64,000 nt of DNA from the NCBI RefSeq assembly GCF_030389965.1, contig NZ_CP128400.1:1302001-1366000 (forward strand). The letters are read 5' to 3'. Positions 41,886 to 51,629 of this stretch are shown piece by piece. The notes beneath the pieces were generated by a model, which saw only the letters and a program-made list of their open reading frames with translations, searched no databases and was not told the origin of the DNA. This stretch comes from Candidatus Chlorohelix allophototropha (lineage in GTDB: Bacteria > Chloroflexota > Chloroflexia > Chloroheliales > Chloroheliaceae). Numbering within the stretch: the first letter of the stretch is position 1; every line of letters starts with the position of its first letter. Both the position numbers and the translations under genes were made by a program.

Positions 41886-42887
41886 CTATTTATTCCGCTT
41901 CAAAGCGTAATCTGCAATGTTGAGAAGGGCGCGTACCGCCTCATTCTCGCTTTGGTCGCTTACCAACTCTTTGGCTTGTTGAATGTAATCCCGCGCTTCT
42001 TCGTAAGCAGCCTCAAAAGCGCCACTCGCTTTAATCAGTTCAACCGCTTGTGCAATATCCTGATCATTCGCTTCCTTATTTTGGATTACCTTCTTGACGA
42101 AATTGGCATCTTCCTTCGAAGCCTTTTCAAAGAAGTTCATGGTAGGTAGGGTCACAATACCCTGTTTAAGGTCTCCGCCGGTTGCCTTTCCGGTAACTGC
42201 CGCCGGTTGAAAATCTATAACATCATCTACAATCTGGAAAGCCATCCCGACCATATGCCCAAAGCGTCGCATGCGACTAACCAGTTCTTCTTCTGCGCCC
42301 CCCATGATTGCGCCCATTTCGCAAGCGGTTGCGAAAAGCGCGGCGGTTTTGCAATATATCCGCTTATAATAATCCTCGCGTGCCTGTTTCCATTCACGGC
42401 TGCTAAAAATTTGAGTCAACTCTCCCTCGCAAATAGCCGCCAGACATTCAGCGAAAATCTGAACAATGCGCGGGTTGCCGGGACGTGTGATCAAAATAGC
42501 GGATTGAGCGAAAAGATAATCGCCCACCAGAATAACCGTCCCACTGCTTAACTGTGAGTTTAGGGTAGCGAAGCCCCGCCTTAGCAAGGCATTATCAATC
42601 GTGTCATCATGCACCAGCGTTGCGGTGTGCAACATTTCGACTGCTGCGGCTACCTGCCGCAATTTCAGAGCATCGATTTTTTCAGGAGTGCCCGGTACGA
42701 GTGCTGAAAGGAGGGTAAGGTGAGGGCGTAGGCGCTTGCCACCGGCATTTATTATCGCTTGTAACAGAGGCTCTAAAAGTGGAAAGTTGATTGAAGCTGC
42801 TTCGGTCAAGACCTTGCTCACTTCTACAATTTCCTCCTCGATACCGGCGAGCAGTTTAGGAGTTTCCAGCCCCTGTAAGCTATTCAT
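41886..42887 (-). CDS. Polyprenyl diphosphate synthase
   Basis: A 333-residue trans-isoprenyl diphosphate synthase. The first Asp-rich motif is in TATLVHDDTIDNALLRRG (about 84-101) and the second in VGMAFQIVDDVIDF (about 215-228). The GGKRLRPHL segment near residue 50 binds the diphosphate. The residues just before the first motif (VEMLHTATLV) are small, which in this family permits long products such as the C35-C50 tails of menaquinone. It is probably the hepT/ispB type. The next gene on this strand, upstream, is the GbsR-type regulator. Confidence 0.9.
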   Translation of the reverse strand: MNSLQGLETPKLLAGIEEEIVEVSKVLTEAASINFPLLEPLLQAIINAGGKRLRPHLTLLSALVPGTPEKIDALKLRQVAAAVEMLHTATLVHDDTIDNALLRRGFATLNSQLSSGTVILVGDYLFAQSAILITRPGNPRIVQIFAECLAAICEGELTQIFSSREWKQAREDYYKRIYCKTAALFATACEMGAIMGGAEEELVSRMRRFGHMVGMAFQIVDDVIDFQPAAVTGKATGGDLKQGIVTLPTMNFFEKASKEDANFVKKVIQNKEANDQDIAQAVELIKASGAFEAAYEEARDYIQQAKELVSDQSENEAVRALLNIADYALKRNK

Positions 42888-42940
42888 AAGCTATACCTTC
42901 TTTAATAAATTATATTATTGCGACTTATTAGTAGAAATGT

Positions 42941-43615
42941 CTATTCTACTTCCGTTTCTAATACCTGAATTTCCGGTTCAGAGAAACTACTCTCATGCTC
43001 GTCCCCGGTTTTGGAATTATGACGGGCAGTAGTAAAATTTACTTGTCCACCTTTTACCATTTTTTCCAACAAGTGATCGCCAAACTGTAGAAGTTTGCGC
43101 AACATTTCCATTCTCATCAAATAGAAGTCTGCTACCTGCGCTTCCTGTCCGCTCGCCACTGCTGAAACTTTTTCCAATGCTTCTATACTATGGGTCAGCG
43201 AGCGTAATATTTGCGAATTTTCTCGCCGTTCGCGTTCCTGCAAAATACCGCTTATGGCTGTCCAGATGTCGGTTTCAGCTTCATAGTAATTTTTGCGATC
43301 TGCCCATTTGTAAATTTGACGAACCAACCCCCAGCGTTCAAGCGCTCGGATATTTATGCTAACATTGCCCTTGCTGCTATCTAACCGCTTGACCATATCG
43401 TCTAGGGTAAGAGGTTCAGGACTTAGGAATAGCACTGCGTATAACTGGCCCATCAGGCGATTAAACCCGAAGAAATCTGCCACTCGACCTAGGCTATTTA
43501 TAAAATCGCGAGAAGATTCTTCTAATTGTCCCTGAAGGTTGGCAGAATCAGGTTGATTGAGGTCCTGCGCTTTGCTTTCTAACACAGCATAGTGCTCCCT
43601 GAGTGCGCTTGGCAT
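42941..43615 (-). CDS. GbsR/MarR-type transcriptional regulator
   Basis: A 224-residue DNA-binding protein. Residues about 40-130 match a GbsR-like winged helix: RVADFFGFNRLMGQLYAVLF, LTLDDMVKRLDSSKGNVSIN and IRALERWGLVRQIY. GbsR of Bacillus represses choline uptake and use. Others in this group act in membrane or osmotic stress. The C-terminal 80 residues are helical and may form the dimer. No ligand or target is implied by the neighbours other than the prenyl synthase 53 bases downstream. Confidence 0.8.
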   Translation of the reverse strand: MPSALREHYAVLESKAQDLNQPDSANLQGQLEESSRDFINSLGRVADFFGFNRLMGQLYAVLFLSPEPLTLDDMVKRLDSSKGNVSINIRALERWGLVRQIYKWADRKNYYEAETDIWTAISGILQERERRENSQILRSLTHSIEALEKVSAVASGQEAQVADFYLMRMEMLRKLLQFGDHLLEKMVKGGQVNFTTARHNSKTGDEHESSFSEPEIQVLETEVE

Positions 43616-43731
43616 TTAAAAAGCCCATAAGCAACGGAAAATAAATATGTTCGCATCGTTCAAAAAATTCTAAACGAATGCAACAAGATAATACCACTTT
43701 GTGAAATTCCTGTCAATAGTACAAAAGAAGC

Positions 43732-43760
43732 TTGACATAGAACCAGCCTTGCTATATAGT
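43732..43760 (+). promoter_or_regulatory. topA promoter
   Basis: Perfect TTGACA, 17-base spacer, TATAGT. It is the best -35 match in the window. Transcription should start near 43767, about 85 bases before the topA ATG. Confidence 0.75.
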
Positions 43761-43795
43761 CACAGTTCGTTAAACGATGAGGCTAATTGGTGCTT

Positions 43796-43837
43796 TTCCC
43801 CTCTTTTTCTTTTTTCAAACCATCAGGGGAATTTTTT
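43796..43837 (+). terminator. Terminator-like hairpin in the topA leader
   Basis: TTCCCCT pairs with AGGGGAA across a 22-base U-rich loop and is followed by six T (43832-43837), 14 bases before the topA start. As it lies after the promoter and before the gene, it may attenuate transcription. The long loop weakens it. Confidence 0.5.
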
Positions 43838-43851
43838 ACGAGGTTCAGCAT

Positions 43852-46080
43852 ATGGCAGCCAAGTCAAAACTGGTTATAGTGGAAAGCCCTACCAAAGCCA
43901 AAACTATTGGCAAATATTTAGGTAAAGGCTATACCGTCAAAGCCAGTTATGGACATGTACGCGATTTGCCTAAGAGCAAATTAGGTGTGGATGTCGAGCA
44001 CGATTTTGTGCCCCAATATCTTATTCCACGCGACAAAAACGCGGTTGTTAAAGATCTAAAAAAAGAAGTTAAAGCCGCCGATGAAATTTTGCTTGCAACC
44101 GACCCTGACCGTGAAGGTGAGGCGATTGCGTGGCATTTGCTCAGTGCTACCGGTTTGGCTACCCCTGAAAACGGCAAGCGTATAGGGCGTGTTGTTTTCC
44201 ATGAAATTACTAAAGAAGCCGTTAAGGAAGCCCTGAAACATCCCCGCGATATCGATATGAACTTGGTGAATGCGCAGCAAACCCGCCGTATTCTGGACAG
44301 GTTAGTAGGTTACAAGATTAGCCCTATATTATGGAAAAAGGTGAAGAAGGGCTTGAGCGCGGGCAGGGTGCAAAGCGTTGCGGTGCGCCTGATTGTTGAT
44401 CGCGAACGTGAGGTAGCTGCATTTAATCCTGAAGAATATTGGACTATCGAAACCGATTTCCGGGTTGAGAAGGGTAAAAATCGCAAAGCCGCCCAGTTTC
44501 ACGCTGCCCTTAACAGTATAAATGGGCAAAAAGCTTCTTTGAAAACTGAAGCAGAGGCAGCAGCGGTTTTAAACGAACTGCAAGGCGCTTTATATTGTGT
44601 AAGTGATATTCGGCAACGTCAGATTAGCCGTAACCCCTCTGCGCCTTTCACTACCAGTACTTTGCAACAGGAAGCTAACCGGAAGTTAAATTTCACCAGC
44701 AAACGCACTATGGGAATTGCTCAGTCGCTCTATGAGGGCGTAGAATTGGGCGAAGAGGGCGCTTTAGGTCTAATTACCTACATGCGTACCGATAGCACCA
44801 ACGTAGCCGCTGTAGCGCAACAGGAAGCACGCCAAGTAATAGAGGCAAAGTATGGCAAAGAATATATGCCGGAACAACCTCCGGTGTATACCCGCAAGTC
44901 AAAAAATGCTCAGGAAGCGCATGAGGCGATTCGCCCTACCAGCATAGCCCGTGACCCGGAAAGTCTCAAACCCTTTCTAAGTCCTGAACAATATAAACTG
45001 TACCGTCTCATTTGGCAGCGTTTCCTCGCCAGCCAAATGGCTCCTGCGCAACTGGACAGCACTTCAGTGGATGTAAAAGCTGATACGCGCCCCTTAACGG
45101 AATTGGTGCAATGGCGTTATCTTTTCCGCGCTACTGGCTCGGTAATCCGCTTTGCAGGCTTTCTGGCAGTTTATCAGGAGAGTTTGGATGAAGATGCTGG
45201 AGAAGATGAATTAAGCAAAAAGGCGCTACCTGCTCTTGAAATTAAAGAAATCCTTGATTTGGTACAGCTATTGCCAGAGCAACATTTTACCCAGCCTCCT
45301 GCGCGTTATACTGAGGCTAGTTTAGTGCGTGCGCTCGAAGAAATGGGCATAGGTCGTCCGAGTACCTACGCGCCTACTCTCAGCACGGTTCAAGAGCGTT
45401 ACTATATCACCAAAATTGAGAAGCACTTCCAGCCAACTGAACTTGGTATGTTGGTTAATGACCTACTGGTAGATTTTTTCCCTGATATTGTGGATATTAA
45501 TTTTACCAGCCAAATGGAAGATAATCTGGATGAAATAGCGGGCGGTCAGAAGCAGTGGCAACCGGTGTTGGCTGAATTCTACAAGCCTTTTGAAATCACA
45601 GTAGTCCGTGCTGAAACCGAAATGAGCAAGGTAGAGCTTAAGCCTGAATACGCCGGGGAAGATTGTGAAAAGTGTGGGCGACCCATGCTAATTCGCATGA
45701 GTAAATTCGGTAAGTTTATAGCTTGTTCTGGCTTCCCGGAATGTCGCAATGCCAAGCCTTTGTTGAAAAGCACTAAAGTTGCGTGTCCCCAGTGCCATCA
45801 GGGCGAAATATTGGTGAAAAAAACCCGCAAGCGCCGTATTTTTTATGGTTGCTCTCTCTACCCCGAATGCACCTTTAGCTTGTGGGAACGTCCAATTTCG
45901 CAGCCTTGCCCGGAATGTGGCAACCTTATGACCTTAAGTGGGCGTAATCGGGCGAAATGTACCAGTTGTGGTACGTTAATAGATTATGAGATTCCCGAAG
46001 AGGAACAGGAGTTGCCCCTAGTGCGAGTTTCCCCTTCCTCTACAATTGTTACAAATGTTACAGAAAAAGCGGTGAGTTAA
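43852..46080 (+). CDS. topA: DNA topoisomerase I
   Basis: 742 residues from the ATG at 43852, which has GAGG eight bases upstream. A frame extension to 43777 would add 25 unlikely residues that overlap the leader hairpin. This type IA topoisomerase relaxes negative supercoils. The Toprim domain shows KLVIVESPTKAKTIGKYLG and ATDPDREGEAIAWHL. The active Tyr is in LGLITYMRTDSTNVA (about residue 310). The C terminus has zinc-ribbon units CEKCGRPMLIRMSKFGKFIA, CPQCHQGEILVKKT...YPEC and CPECGNLMTLSGRNRAKCTS. The hslV gene begins 15 bases later. Confidence 0.96.
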   Translation: MAAKSKLVIVESPTKAKTIGKYLGKGYTVKASYGHVRDLPKSKLGVDVEHDFVPQYLIPRDKNAVVKDLKKEVKAADEILLATDPDREGEAIAWHLLSATGLATPENGKRIGRVVFHEITKEAVKEALKHPRDIDMNLVNAQQTRRILDRLVGYKISPILWKKVKKGLSAGRVQSVAVRLIVDREREVAAFNPEEYWTIETDFRVEKGKNRKAAQFHAALNSINGQKASLKTEAEAAAVLNELQGALYCVSDIRQRQISRNPSAPFTTSTLQQEANRKLNFTSKRTMGIAQSLYEGVELGEEGALGLITYMRTDSTNVAAVAQQEARQVIEAKYGKEYMPEQPPVYTRKSKNAQEAHEAIRPTSIARDPESLKPFLSPEQYKLYRLIWQRFLASQMAPAQLDSTSVDVKADTRPLTELVQWRYLFRATGSVIRFAGFLAVYQESLDEDAGEDELSKKALPALEIKEILDLVQLLPEQHFTQPPARYTEASLVRALEEMGIGRPSTYAPTLSTVQERYYITKIEKHFQPTELGMLVNDLLVDFFPDIVDINFTSQMEDNLDEIAGGQKQWQPVLAEFYKPFEITVVRAETEMSKVELKPEYAGEDCEKCGRPMLIRMSKFGKFIACSGFPECRNAKPLLKSTKVACPQCHQGEILVKKTRKRRIFYGCSLYPECTFSLWERPISQPCPECGNLMTLSGRNRAKCTSCGTLIDYEIPEEEQELPLVRVSPSSTIVTNVTEKAVS

Positions 46081-46095
46081 GCGGAGCGCAATAAT

Positions 46096-46731
46096 TTGAC
46101 TTTACATAATTCAACCCGAATACAGGCTACTACTATACTGGCAGTAGTGCACAACGGTCAGGTAGCAATGGCGGGCGATGGTCAGGTGACCTTCGGTGAA
46201 ATGGTATTAAAGAATACTGCTCGCAAGATTCGCACGCTCTACAACGGTCAGGTGTTGGCGGGTTTTGCCGGAGCAGTTGCCGATGCGCTCAACCTTTTTG
46301 AAAAGTTTGAGGGTCAGTTAGAGCAATATCATGGCAATTTGCGTAAAGCAGCCGTAGAGTTGACCAAAGAATGGCGTACAGATCGTATGTTGCGCCGCTT
46401 GGAAGCCCAGTTGCTGGTTGCTGATAAAAATACAGTGCTGATTCTCTCCGGTGATGGTGACGTGGTAGAACCGGACGAGAAAATTGCGGCTATCGGTAGC
46501 GGTAGTTCCTACGCCCTAGCTGCTGCCAAAGCCTTGTTGCGCAATACCGACCTGGATGCTGCCCAAATTGCCGAACGCTCTTTGCAGATAGCAGGTGAGA
46601 TGTGTATTTTTACCAATACTTATATCACCGTAAAAGTAGCACCTCCTGCTGAAAGTGAAGAACAAGGAGATTCTGAAGAGCAGGAAGACGAAGAATTGAG
46701 TGGTAGCAGTTATGATGGGGGAAACATTTAA
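46096..46731 (+). CDS. hslV: ATP-dependent protease peptidase subunit HslV
   Basis: A 211-residue N-terminal-nucleophile protease. It starts at TTG at 46096 (GGAG nine bases upstream). A short propeptide, [11 protein letters not shown], precedes the mature [20 protein letters not shown]. The first Thr is the expected catalytic residue, and [15 protein letters not shown] is a further family block. After the normal end near residue 175 comes an acidic tail of about 30 residues ([20 protein letters not shown]), which is unusual. HslV needs the HslU ATPase, but no hslU is adjacent: the next gene is an oppositely oriented sigma factor behind a strong terminator. Confidence 0.92.
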   Translation: MTLHNSTRIQATTILAVVHNGQVAMAGDGQVTFGEMVLKNTARKIRTLYNGQVLAGFAGAVADALNLFEKFEGQLEQYHGNLRKAAVELTKEWRTDRMLRRLEAQLLVADKNTVLILSGDGDVVEPDEKIAAIGSGSSYALAAAKALLRNTDLDAAQIAERSLQIAGEMCIFTNTYITVKVAPPAESEEQGDSEEQEDEELSGSSYDGGNI

Positions 46732-46792
46732 ATAAAAAACCGACTATGGTTTTCACTTGAGCCGGTTCTAAATATCCTATCAGTTTTAAGGT

Positions 46793-46817
46793 GAGGCTTG
46801 CAAGCCTCTTTTTTTTT
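46793..46817 (+). terminator. Strong terminator after hslV
   Basis: GAGGCTTG / CAAGCCTC with essentially no loop bases, then nine T. Another imperfect hairpin lies just before it (46738-46768). Confidence 0.85.
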
Positions 46818-46831
46818 ATTTCTGCATGCTG

Positions 46832-47443
46832 CTAAACTGCCATTAGAAACAAAGTCTGGTAATGTAACCTGAATTGTTCGCGAGCGCGGAATAGCATAGA
46901 TTTGACTGCACTTGGTGAAATGCTCATTATTGCGGCAATCTCATCGTAGGATAGATTCATATATTCCCGTAGAACAAGGCACATCCTATGGTGAGTCTTC
47001 ATTTTATTTAATACAACTCTTACCTGATTACGTGTTTGTTGTCCAATATAAATTTGTTCCGGCTCGTCTTTTGAACGATTTAAATTACTATGGATTGTGT
47101 TATCCCACGGAACCCAACTAATACGCTTTTTTCTTCGCAACAAATCCATGCAGGCATTGTAAGCAATACGATATAGCCACGCCGAAAGATTTATCTCGGA
47201 ACAATCTTTATTAATCGCTTTGAAAGCTTTAGTAAAAACTTCCTGAGTCATATCAAATGCGTCATCTGAATTGCCTAGCAATCGGTAAGTTAAACTATAA
47301 ACCTGTGGTAGATAGCGTTCGTATACAATTGCGAAACTATCCACGTCCCCGTTTCGGATTTTCCCTACCAACTCGGTTTCTTCAAGGTTAGTTTGATTAG
47401 CCGGGCTACCCCTTTGATTTTCAATTATATTTGTTGTAGACAT
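46832..47443 (-). CDS. ECF-type sigma-70 family sigma factor
   Basis: A 203-residue sigma factor with region 2 (DAFDMTQEVFTKAFKAINKD, LSAWLYRIAYNACMDLLRRK, about 62-105) and region 4 (RMCLVLREYMNLSYDEIAAI, MSISPSAVKSMLFRAREQFR, about 150-190). There is no coupled anti-sigma gene. The next gene on this strand, 177 bases upstream, encodes a REC-only protein of the two-component cluster, so any regulatory partner is unknown. It lies opposite the hslV terminator. Confidence 0.88.
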   Translation of the reverse strand: MSTTNIIENQRGSPANQTNLEETELVGKIRNGDVDSFAIVYERYLPQVYSLTYRLLGNSDDAFDMTQEVFTKAFKAINKDCSEINLSAWLYRIAYNACMDLLRRKKRISWVPWDNTIHSNLNRSKDEPEQIYIGQQTRNQVRVVLNKMKTHHRMCLVLREYMNLSYDEIAAIMSISPSAVKSMLFRAREQFRLHYQTLFLMAV

Positions 47444-47620
47444 TAAATTTATGCTCCAAATTAAAACAAGGCATTAATACCGTATTTTAAGGACTTTGAC
47501 TCTAATAATCCTACAAAAGCTATAACACAGATAAAACCGTCACAGGGGTAGTTAAGGGTTGGTATAAAGACTTAGTTCCTAATTAGTCTAAAGGCTTAAA
47601 CACTTGATGGTGAGCCTAAT

Positions 47621-48004
47621 CTACCGAGCTTTGAATCGCTTAAGGGCACTTTCAACGCCTGCCACTAGCTCTTTTGATACAAATGGTTTTTCGATAAAAT
47701 CCACTAATTCAATAGAGTTTAAAGCATTAATCAAGGTTGGGGTAGGTGCTGCACTCATCATCAAAACTGGGGTTAACATTGTTTTGGGATAATTTGAAGC
47801 GCGTAATTTTAACAAAAACTCAAGCCCATTAAGTTCGGGCATTTTGTAGTCAAGTAGTATCAGGTCAGGTCGTTCATAAAGAATAAGTGTAAGGGCATTA
47901 ATAGGATTATCATTCGTAACTACTTTAAATCCTTTGCGAGTAAGAGCATTTTTGATAACTTCTAGCACACTTAGGTCGTCGTCCACAACCATTATTTTTG
48001 ACAT
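47621..48004 (-). CDS. Stand-alone response regulator receiver (REC) protein
   Basis: A 127-residue single REC domain. Acid pocket MSKIMVVDDDLSVLEV, phosphoacceptor Asp in RPDLILLDYKMPELNG (about 53), switch residues in PVLMMSAAP and Lys in VDFIEKPFVS. With no output domain it should act by protein contact or as a phosphate sink. It begins 14 bases after the stop of the large histidine kinase, so it is the third member of that operon. Confidence 0.88.
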   Translation of the reverse strand: MSKIMVVDDDLSVLEVIKNALTRKGFKVVTNDNPINALTLILYERPDLILLDYKMPELNGLEFLLKLRASNYPKTMLTPVLMMSAAPTPTLINALNSIELVDFIEKPFVSKELVAGVESALKRFKAR

Positions 48005-48018
48005 TTACCCGGTTACCT

Positions 48019-51000
48019 TCAAGCTAAGGGAATACTAAATGAGAAAGTGCTGCCTTTACCCTGAATGCTTTCTACCCAGATACGACCACCATGTCGTTCC
48101 ACAATTTCCTTACAAATACTTAAACCCAACCCGCTGCCAAGTTGACTTCCCCGTATTCTTCGCGCTTCTTCGTCCTGTACTTGATAGAAACGTTCAAATA
48201 TACGGCTGAGATGCTCAGGCGATATACCTATCCCACTATCGGCAATGCTAATAACTGAAAAATCATTCTCTAATTTTAATTCTACCATTATTCTACCGCC
48301 TTGCGGTGTAAACTTAATTGCGTTTTCAAACAAATTACCGATTAGTTGAGTAAGTCGCATTTCATCCGCATGTACAACACAGGTTTCTTCAGGTAATTGA
48401 GCGGTTATTAACCGAATATTCTTAGCGTAAATCATCGGTTTTATGTTATTCACAGCCTTAAGCATAATATCGGTGAGTGAGATAGGCACCAAATTCACAC
48501 TAAAACGCCCGGCATCAGACCTAGATAAGTCAAGTATATCCTCAGCCAATTTCTTTAATTGATTTACGCTTACTAAGATGCTACTGATAAACTCTTGCTG
48601 AAGCTGGTTTAATTCACCTGCTTTGCCTTCCGCCAGCATTTTTGTAAAGCCGTTTATGACATTAATTGGATTACGCAATTCGTGCGAAACCATAGAAACG
48701 AAGTTGGTTTTCAACTGTTCCACTTCGCGAAGAGCAGTTACATCTCGCATGGTAGCGACTATATTAGTGGTTCCTTCTGCACTCAGCACCGCGCTCCAGT
48801 TAGCGGAAACTGTACGTCGCAAGCCTTTCCGGTTATCAAGGCGAATTTCGTGGTGTAACAATGGCTCTTTAATTACCAGCGCTTTGGTTAAGGGGCAAGC
48901 AATCTCGCAGAGTAAATTGCCCTCTTTGTCCTGACAACGCAATACTTCTTGGCATTTTTTGCCGGGTTCTTCTGATTCTGCCCCAATGAAAGAACCAATT
49001 GCCGAGTTTAACCGCAACACATTAAATTTATCGTCAATTAGTATAATTCCATCGCTGCTATTACCAAAAATTGCTTCAAGGCGTTCTCGCTCTTGCGCGG
49101 TTTGTCTGAGTAATTTACGCTCTCGGGCTGCCTGAAGCTCTAACTGCTCTACTTGAGTAATGACCAATTCATGTAGCAGGGCGTTTTCGATTGGACCAAC
49201 GGCTTGGTTGATAATATCGGTTATAAGAATCAGGTCATCTTCGGTGTAAAGATAATCCTGTGAAGCGCCGATTTGAAGCAAGCCGGTACAACGTTCGCCA
49301 TACCAAAGTGGCATTAGTACACCGGAGAGCAATTGGCGAGAATTATAGCTCTCAAGAATACGGCGGAATCGCGGAACTTTGTAATCTAGCTCGGTGATAG
49401 GCACTGCATTTCGCAGTGAGATTGCAACTTCGTTATGACTTAAACCTATCGAACCAAATTTTAACTCAGGCAGTTCGTTGCCCGACATAAAATCATGTTC
49501 TAGCTGACGATATAGTCCATCAGGCCCGAATACTTGGATATTTGCCCAGTTAAAATCTATATGACGATGCAATTCAATGAAAGTGTTGCGTAATACCTCG
49601 GTTAATTCGAGACTGCTGCTGGTTACTTTCGCAACTTGTCGTAGAATAGTTAGATGTTCGGCTTTGCGCTGGCTTCGTCTTAAGATACGCGCTTTTTCTA
49701 AGGCAATTGCCGCTTGACTCGCCACGATGACCATTAGCTGTTTATGGTACTGCTTAAAGGGCGCATTCTGGTAATTGGCAATAGCAATAAAACCGCTAAC
49801 CTGCTCGTCTAGTTTTGTAGGTGTAACCAACAGCGCGTTTGGTAAATGCCCTTCGAGGCTTCGAAACCGTTTGAGCGGGAAGTCATTATCACTGGCATCT
49901 ATCACCAATTGCCGTCCATGCTGGAGAAGCCAATTCAAAATAGGTTCGGTGGAATTCCAGCTTTCTGGGGCATAATAAACGCCATGCTCTACGTGCAGTT
50001 GGATTTCAAAGATACTGCGGGTTTCATCGAAGGTGGCTACATACAAAGCATCATAATCAATCAGCTTGCCGAGATAGTCTTTTATTATAAAGAGAAGATT
50101 ACTTGTATCCAAAGTGCTGGCGAGCCGTAATGCGATTTCGCTCAGGTTGGTCATTTCCTGATTACGCCGCGCGGCTTCCTGTTTCAAACGGGTATTTTCA
50201 GTAATATCACGTACCAACAAAGAAATGCCCCTGATACTTTCATTTACGTCCCGTATAGGAGCAAGTGTTACTGAAAGAGAAAGAATTGAGCCATCTTTAT
50301 GTCGTTTCTCCATAACAACATTAGCCAAAGTGACTCCCTGTTTTACATGTTCGAAAAACGCTTTTTCTTTGGCGATATCTCCTGAACTGGGTATAAACTG
50401 CCCAGTAATTTCCTGCGCACTAAAGCCAAATAAAGCTTCTGCGGCATCATTCCATTCTTGTACTCGACCTTCAAGGTCTAATTCAACTAACGGATCACTG
50501 AGGCTTGTTGTTAAAAGGTTTAAATACGAGCGCATTTCTTGGGATTGCTGGTGTCTTTCAGCCAATTCCAACCCATCGCTTAATTTCTCTCCAAGTTCTT
50601 CGAGCAATTCAAGCTCGGATGCTGCAATTTTATTTTCGTGGTTTTTGCTAAATACAGCCAGAATACCCCAATTGTGGTCTTTATCTTCTTGCCCAACAGG
50701 GATAAGAATAATCGAGCTAAAGCTTTGCGATTTTACAAAGTTACGATACTCTTCGGGTAGAAACTGGCAATTTTCGGTCAACCAACATTGTATCTTGTTG
50801 ATATTAGCTGCCAGAATACTCCGGTGTAAAATTAAAGGAGCAGCCAATGCTGACCCGTAAAAGGAATTATCCTTGGCACGCTTACCAAAAAGAAGGAAGG
50901 CGCTTTCGCTTTGCTTAAAGTTTGTTTCCAACCATTCCAGAACCCGTGTTATCAGGTTTTCACGGTTTGTAACATTAGCCGTTATCTGATTTAGCTGTAA

Positions 51001-51534
51001 TTGGCTGGCTAGTCTACTGGATTGGCGTAAACTGGCATCGGAGTGAATGAGCTTGGCGATACCAACCGCTTCTTGGTCAGCCATCTCATCAAGTAGTTGT
51101 AGATGTTCGCTGGTAAAGGCATCAAATCGAGGGCTGGTAACAGTAATAGTGCCAAGCACCTGTTTTTTATGCAGAAGCGGCACACACATTAGCGAGGCTA
51201 TTTGATCATTTCCAATCCGAATATATTCCCCTGCCCGGTTTACATCGCCACACAGAAAAGATTGTTTGGTGGCAGCTACATGACCCGCGATACCAACACG
51301 CAACTTAAATCTGCTCTGCCTCAATTTACCCGGAGCAGTTACACGTGAAGAAGCACGAGTGACCAGTTCACCAGATTTCTTGTCTATAAGCGCTATAGAA
51401 CAGTGTTCCGCATCTAGTAAATTGAGAATACGGTTGACTATACTACGTAAAACAATTTCATATCGCGCCGGGTTGACCAGAGATTCTTCCTCTTTCCCGG
51501 CTGAAACGATTGTTTGTGACTCAATATCCTGCAT
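48019..51534 (-). CDS. Large sensor histidine kinase with four GAF and two PAS domains
   Basis: A 1171-residue soluble kinase with no membrane segment. Rough order: GAF 1 (about 25-165, IVNRILNLLDAEHCSIALID), GAF 2 (about 195-330), PAS 1 (about 345-455, EWNDAAEALFGFSAQEITG), GAF 3 (about 465-620), GAF 4 (about 635-790) and PAS 2 (about 815-930, with CQEVLRCQDKEGNLLCEIAC). HisKA follows with VSMVSHELRNPINVINGF (His about 942), then HATPase with NLFENAIKFTPQGG, SIADSGIGISPEHL and GSGLGLSICKEIVERHGG. It may sense small ligands, redox or light through its GAF/PAS set, but no bilin-binding Cys motif is plain. The operon order is OmpR-type regulator, this kinase, REC protein. Confidence 0.92.
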   Translation of the reverse strand: MQDIESQTIVSAGKEEESLVNPARYEIVLRSIVNRILNLLDAEHCSIALIDKKSGELVTRASSRVTAPGKLRQSRFKLRVGIAGHVAATKQSFLCGDVNRAGEYIRIGNDQIASLMCVPLLHKKQVLGTITVTSPRFDAFTSEHLQLLDEMADQEAVGIAKLIHSDASLRQSSRLASQLQLNQITANVTNRENLITRVLEWLETNFKQSESAFLLFGKRAKDNSFYGSALAAPLILHRSILAANINKIQCWLTENCQFLPEEYRNFVKSQSFSSIILIPVGQEDKDHNWGILAVFSKNHENKIAASELELLEELGEKLSDGLELAERHQQSQEMRSYLNLLTTSLSDPLVELDLEGRVQEWNDAAEALFGFSAQEITGQFIPSSGDIAKEKAFFEHVKQGVTLANVVMEKRHKDGSILSLSVTLAPIRDVNESIRGISLLVRDITENTRLKQEAARRNQEMTNLSEIALRLASTLDTSNLLFIIKDYLGKLIDYDALYVATFDETRSIFEIQLHVEHGVYYAPESWNSTEPILNWLLQHGRQLVIDASDNDFPLKRFRSLEGHLPNALLVTPTKLDEQVSGFIAIANYQNAPFKQYHKQLMVIVASQAAIALEKARILRRSQRKAEHLTILRQVAKVTSSSLELTEVLRNTFIELHRHIDFNWANIQVFGPDGLYRQLEHDFMSGNELPELKFGSIGLSHNEVAISLRNAVPITELDYKVPRFRRILESYNSRQLLSGVLMPLWYGERCTGLLQIGASQDYLYTEDDLILITDIINQAVGPIENALLHELVITQVEQLELQAARERKLLRQTAQERERLEAIFGNSSDGIILIDDKFNVLRLNSAIGSFIGAESEEPGKKCQEVLRCQDKEGNLLCEIACPLTKALVIKEPLLHHEIRLDNRKGLRRTVSANWSAVLSAEGTTNIVATMRDVTALREVEQLKTNFVSMVSHELRNPINVINGFTKMLAEGKAGELNQLQQEFISSILVSVNQLKKLAEDILDLSRSDAGRFSVNLVPISLTDIMLKAVNNIKPMIYAKNIRLITAQLPEETCVVHADEMRLTQLIGNLFENAIKFTPQGGRIMVELKLENDFSVISIADSGIGISPEHLSRIFERFYQVQDEEARRIRGSQLGSGLGLSICKEIVERHGGRIWVESIQGKGSTFSFSIPLA

Positions 51535-51629
51535 TGTACTTCCATTACTTTTGACGAAGCTTGTGTCCAGCCTCAGCTTTTCCTAAAGGAGGTATTTCAA
51601 TAATAGCTCATTATTGATTTCAGGAAGGA

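Noticed and set aside
43777-43851. Longer TopA start (MRLIGAFPLFFFFQTIRGIF...)
   Set aside because: It would translate the leader hairpin and its T tract; the internal ATG at 43852 has a ribosome site and matches the family N terminus.
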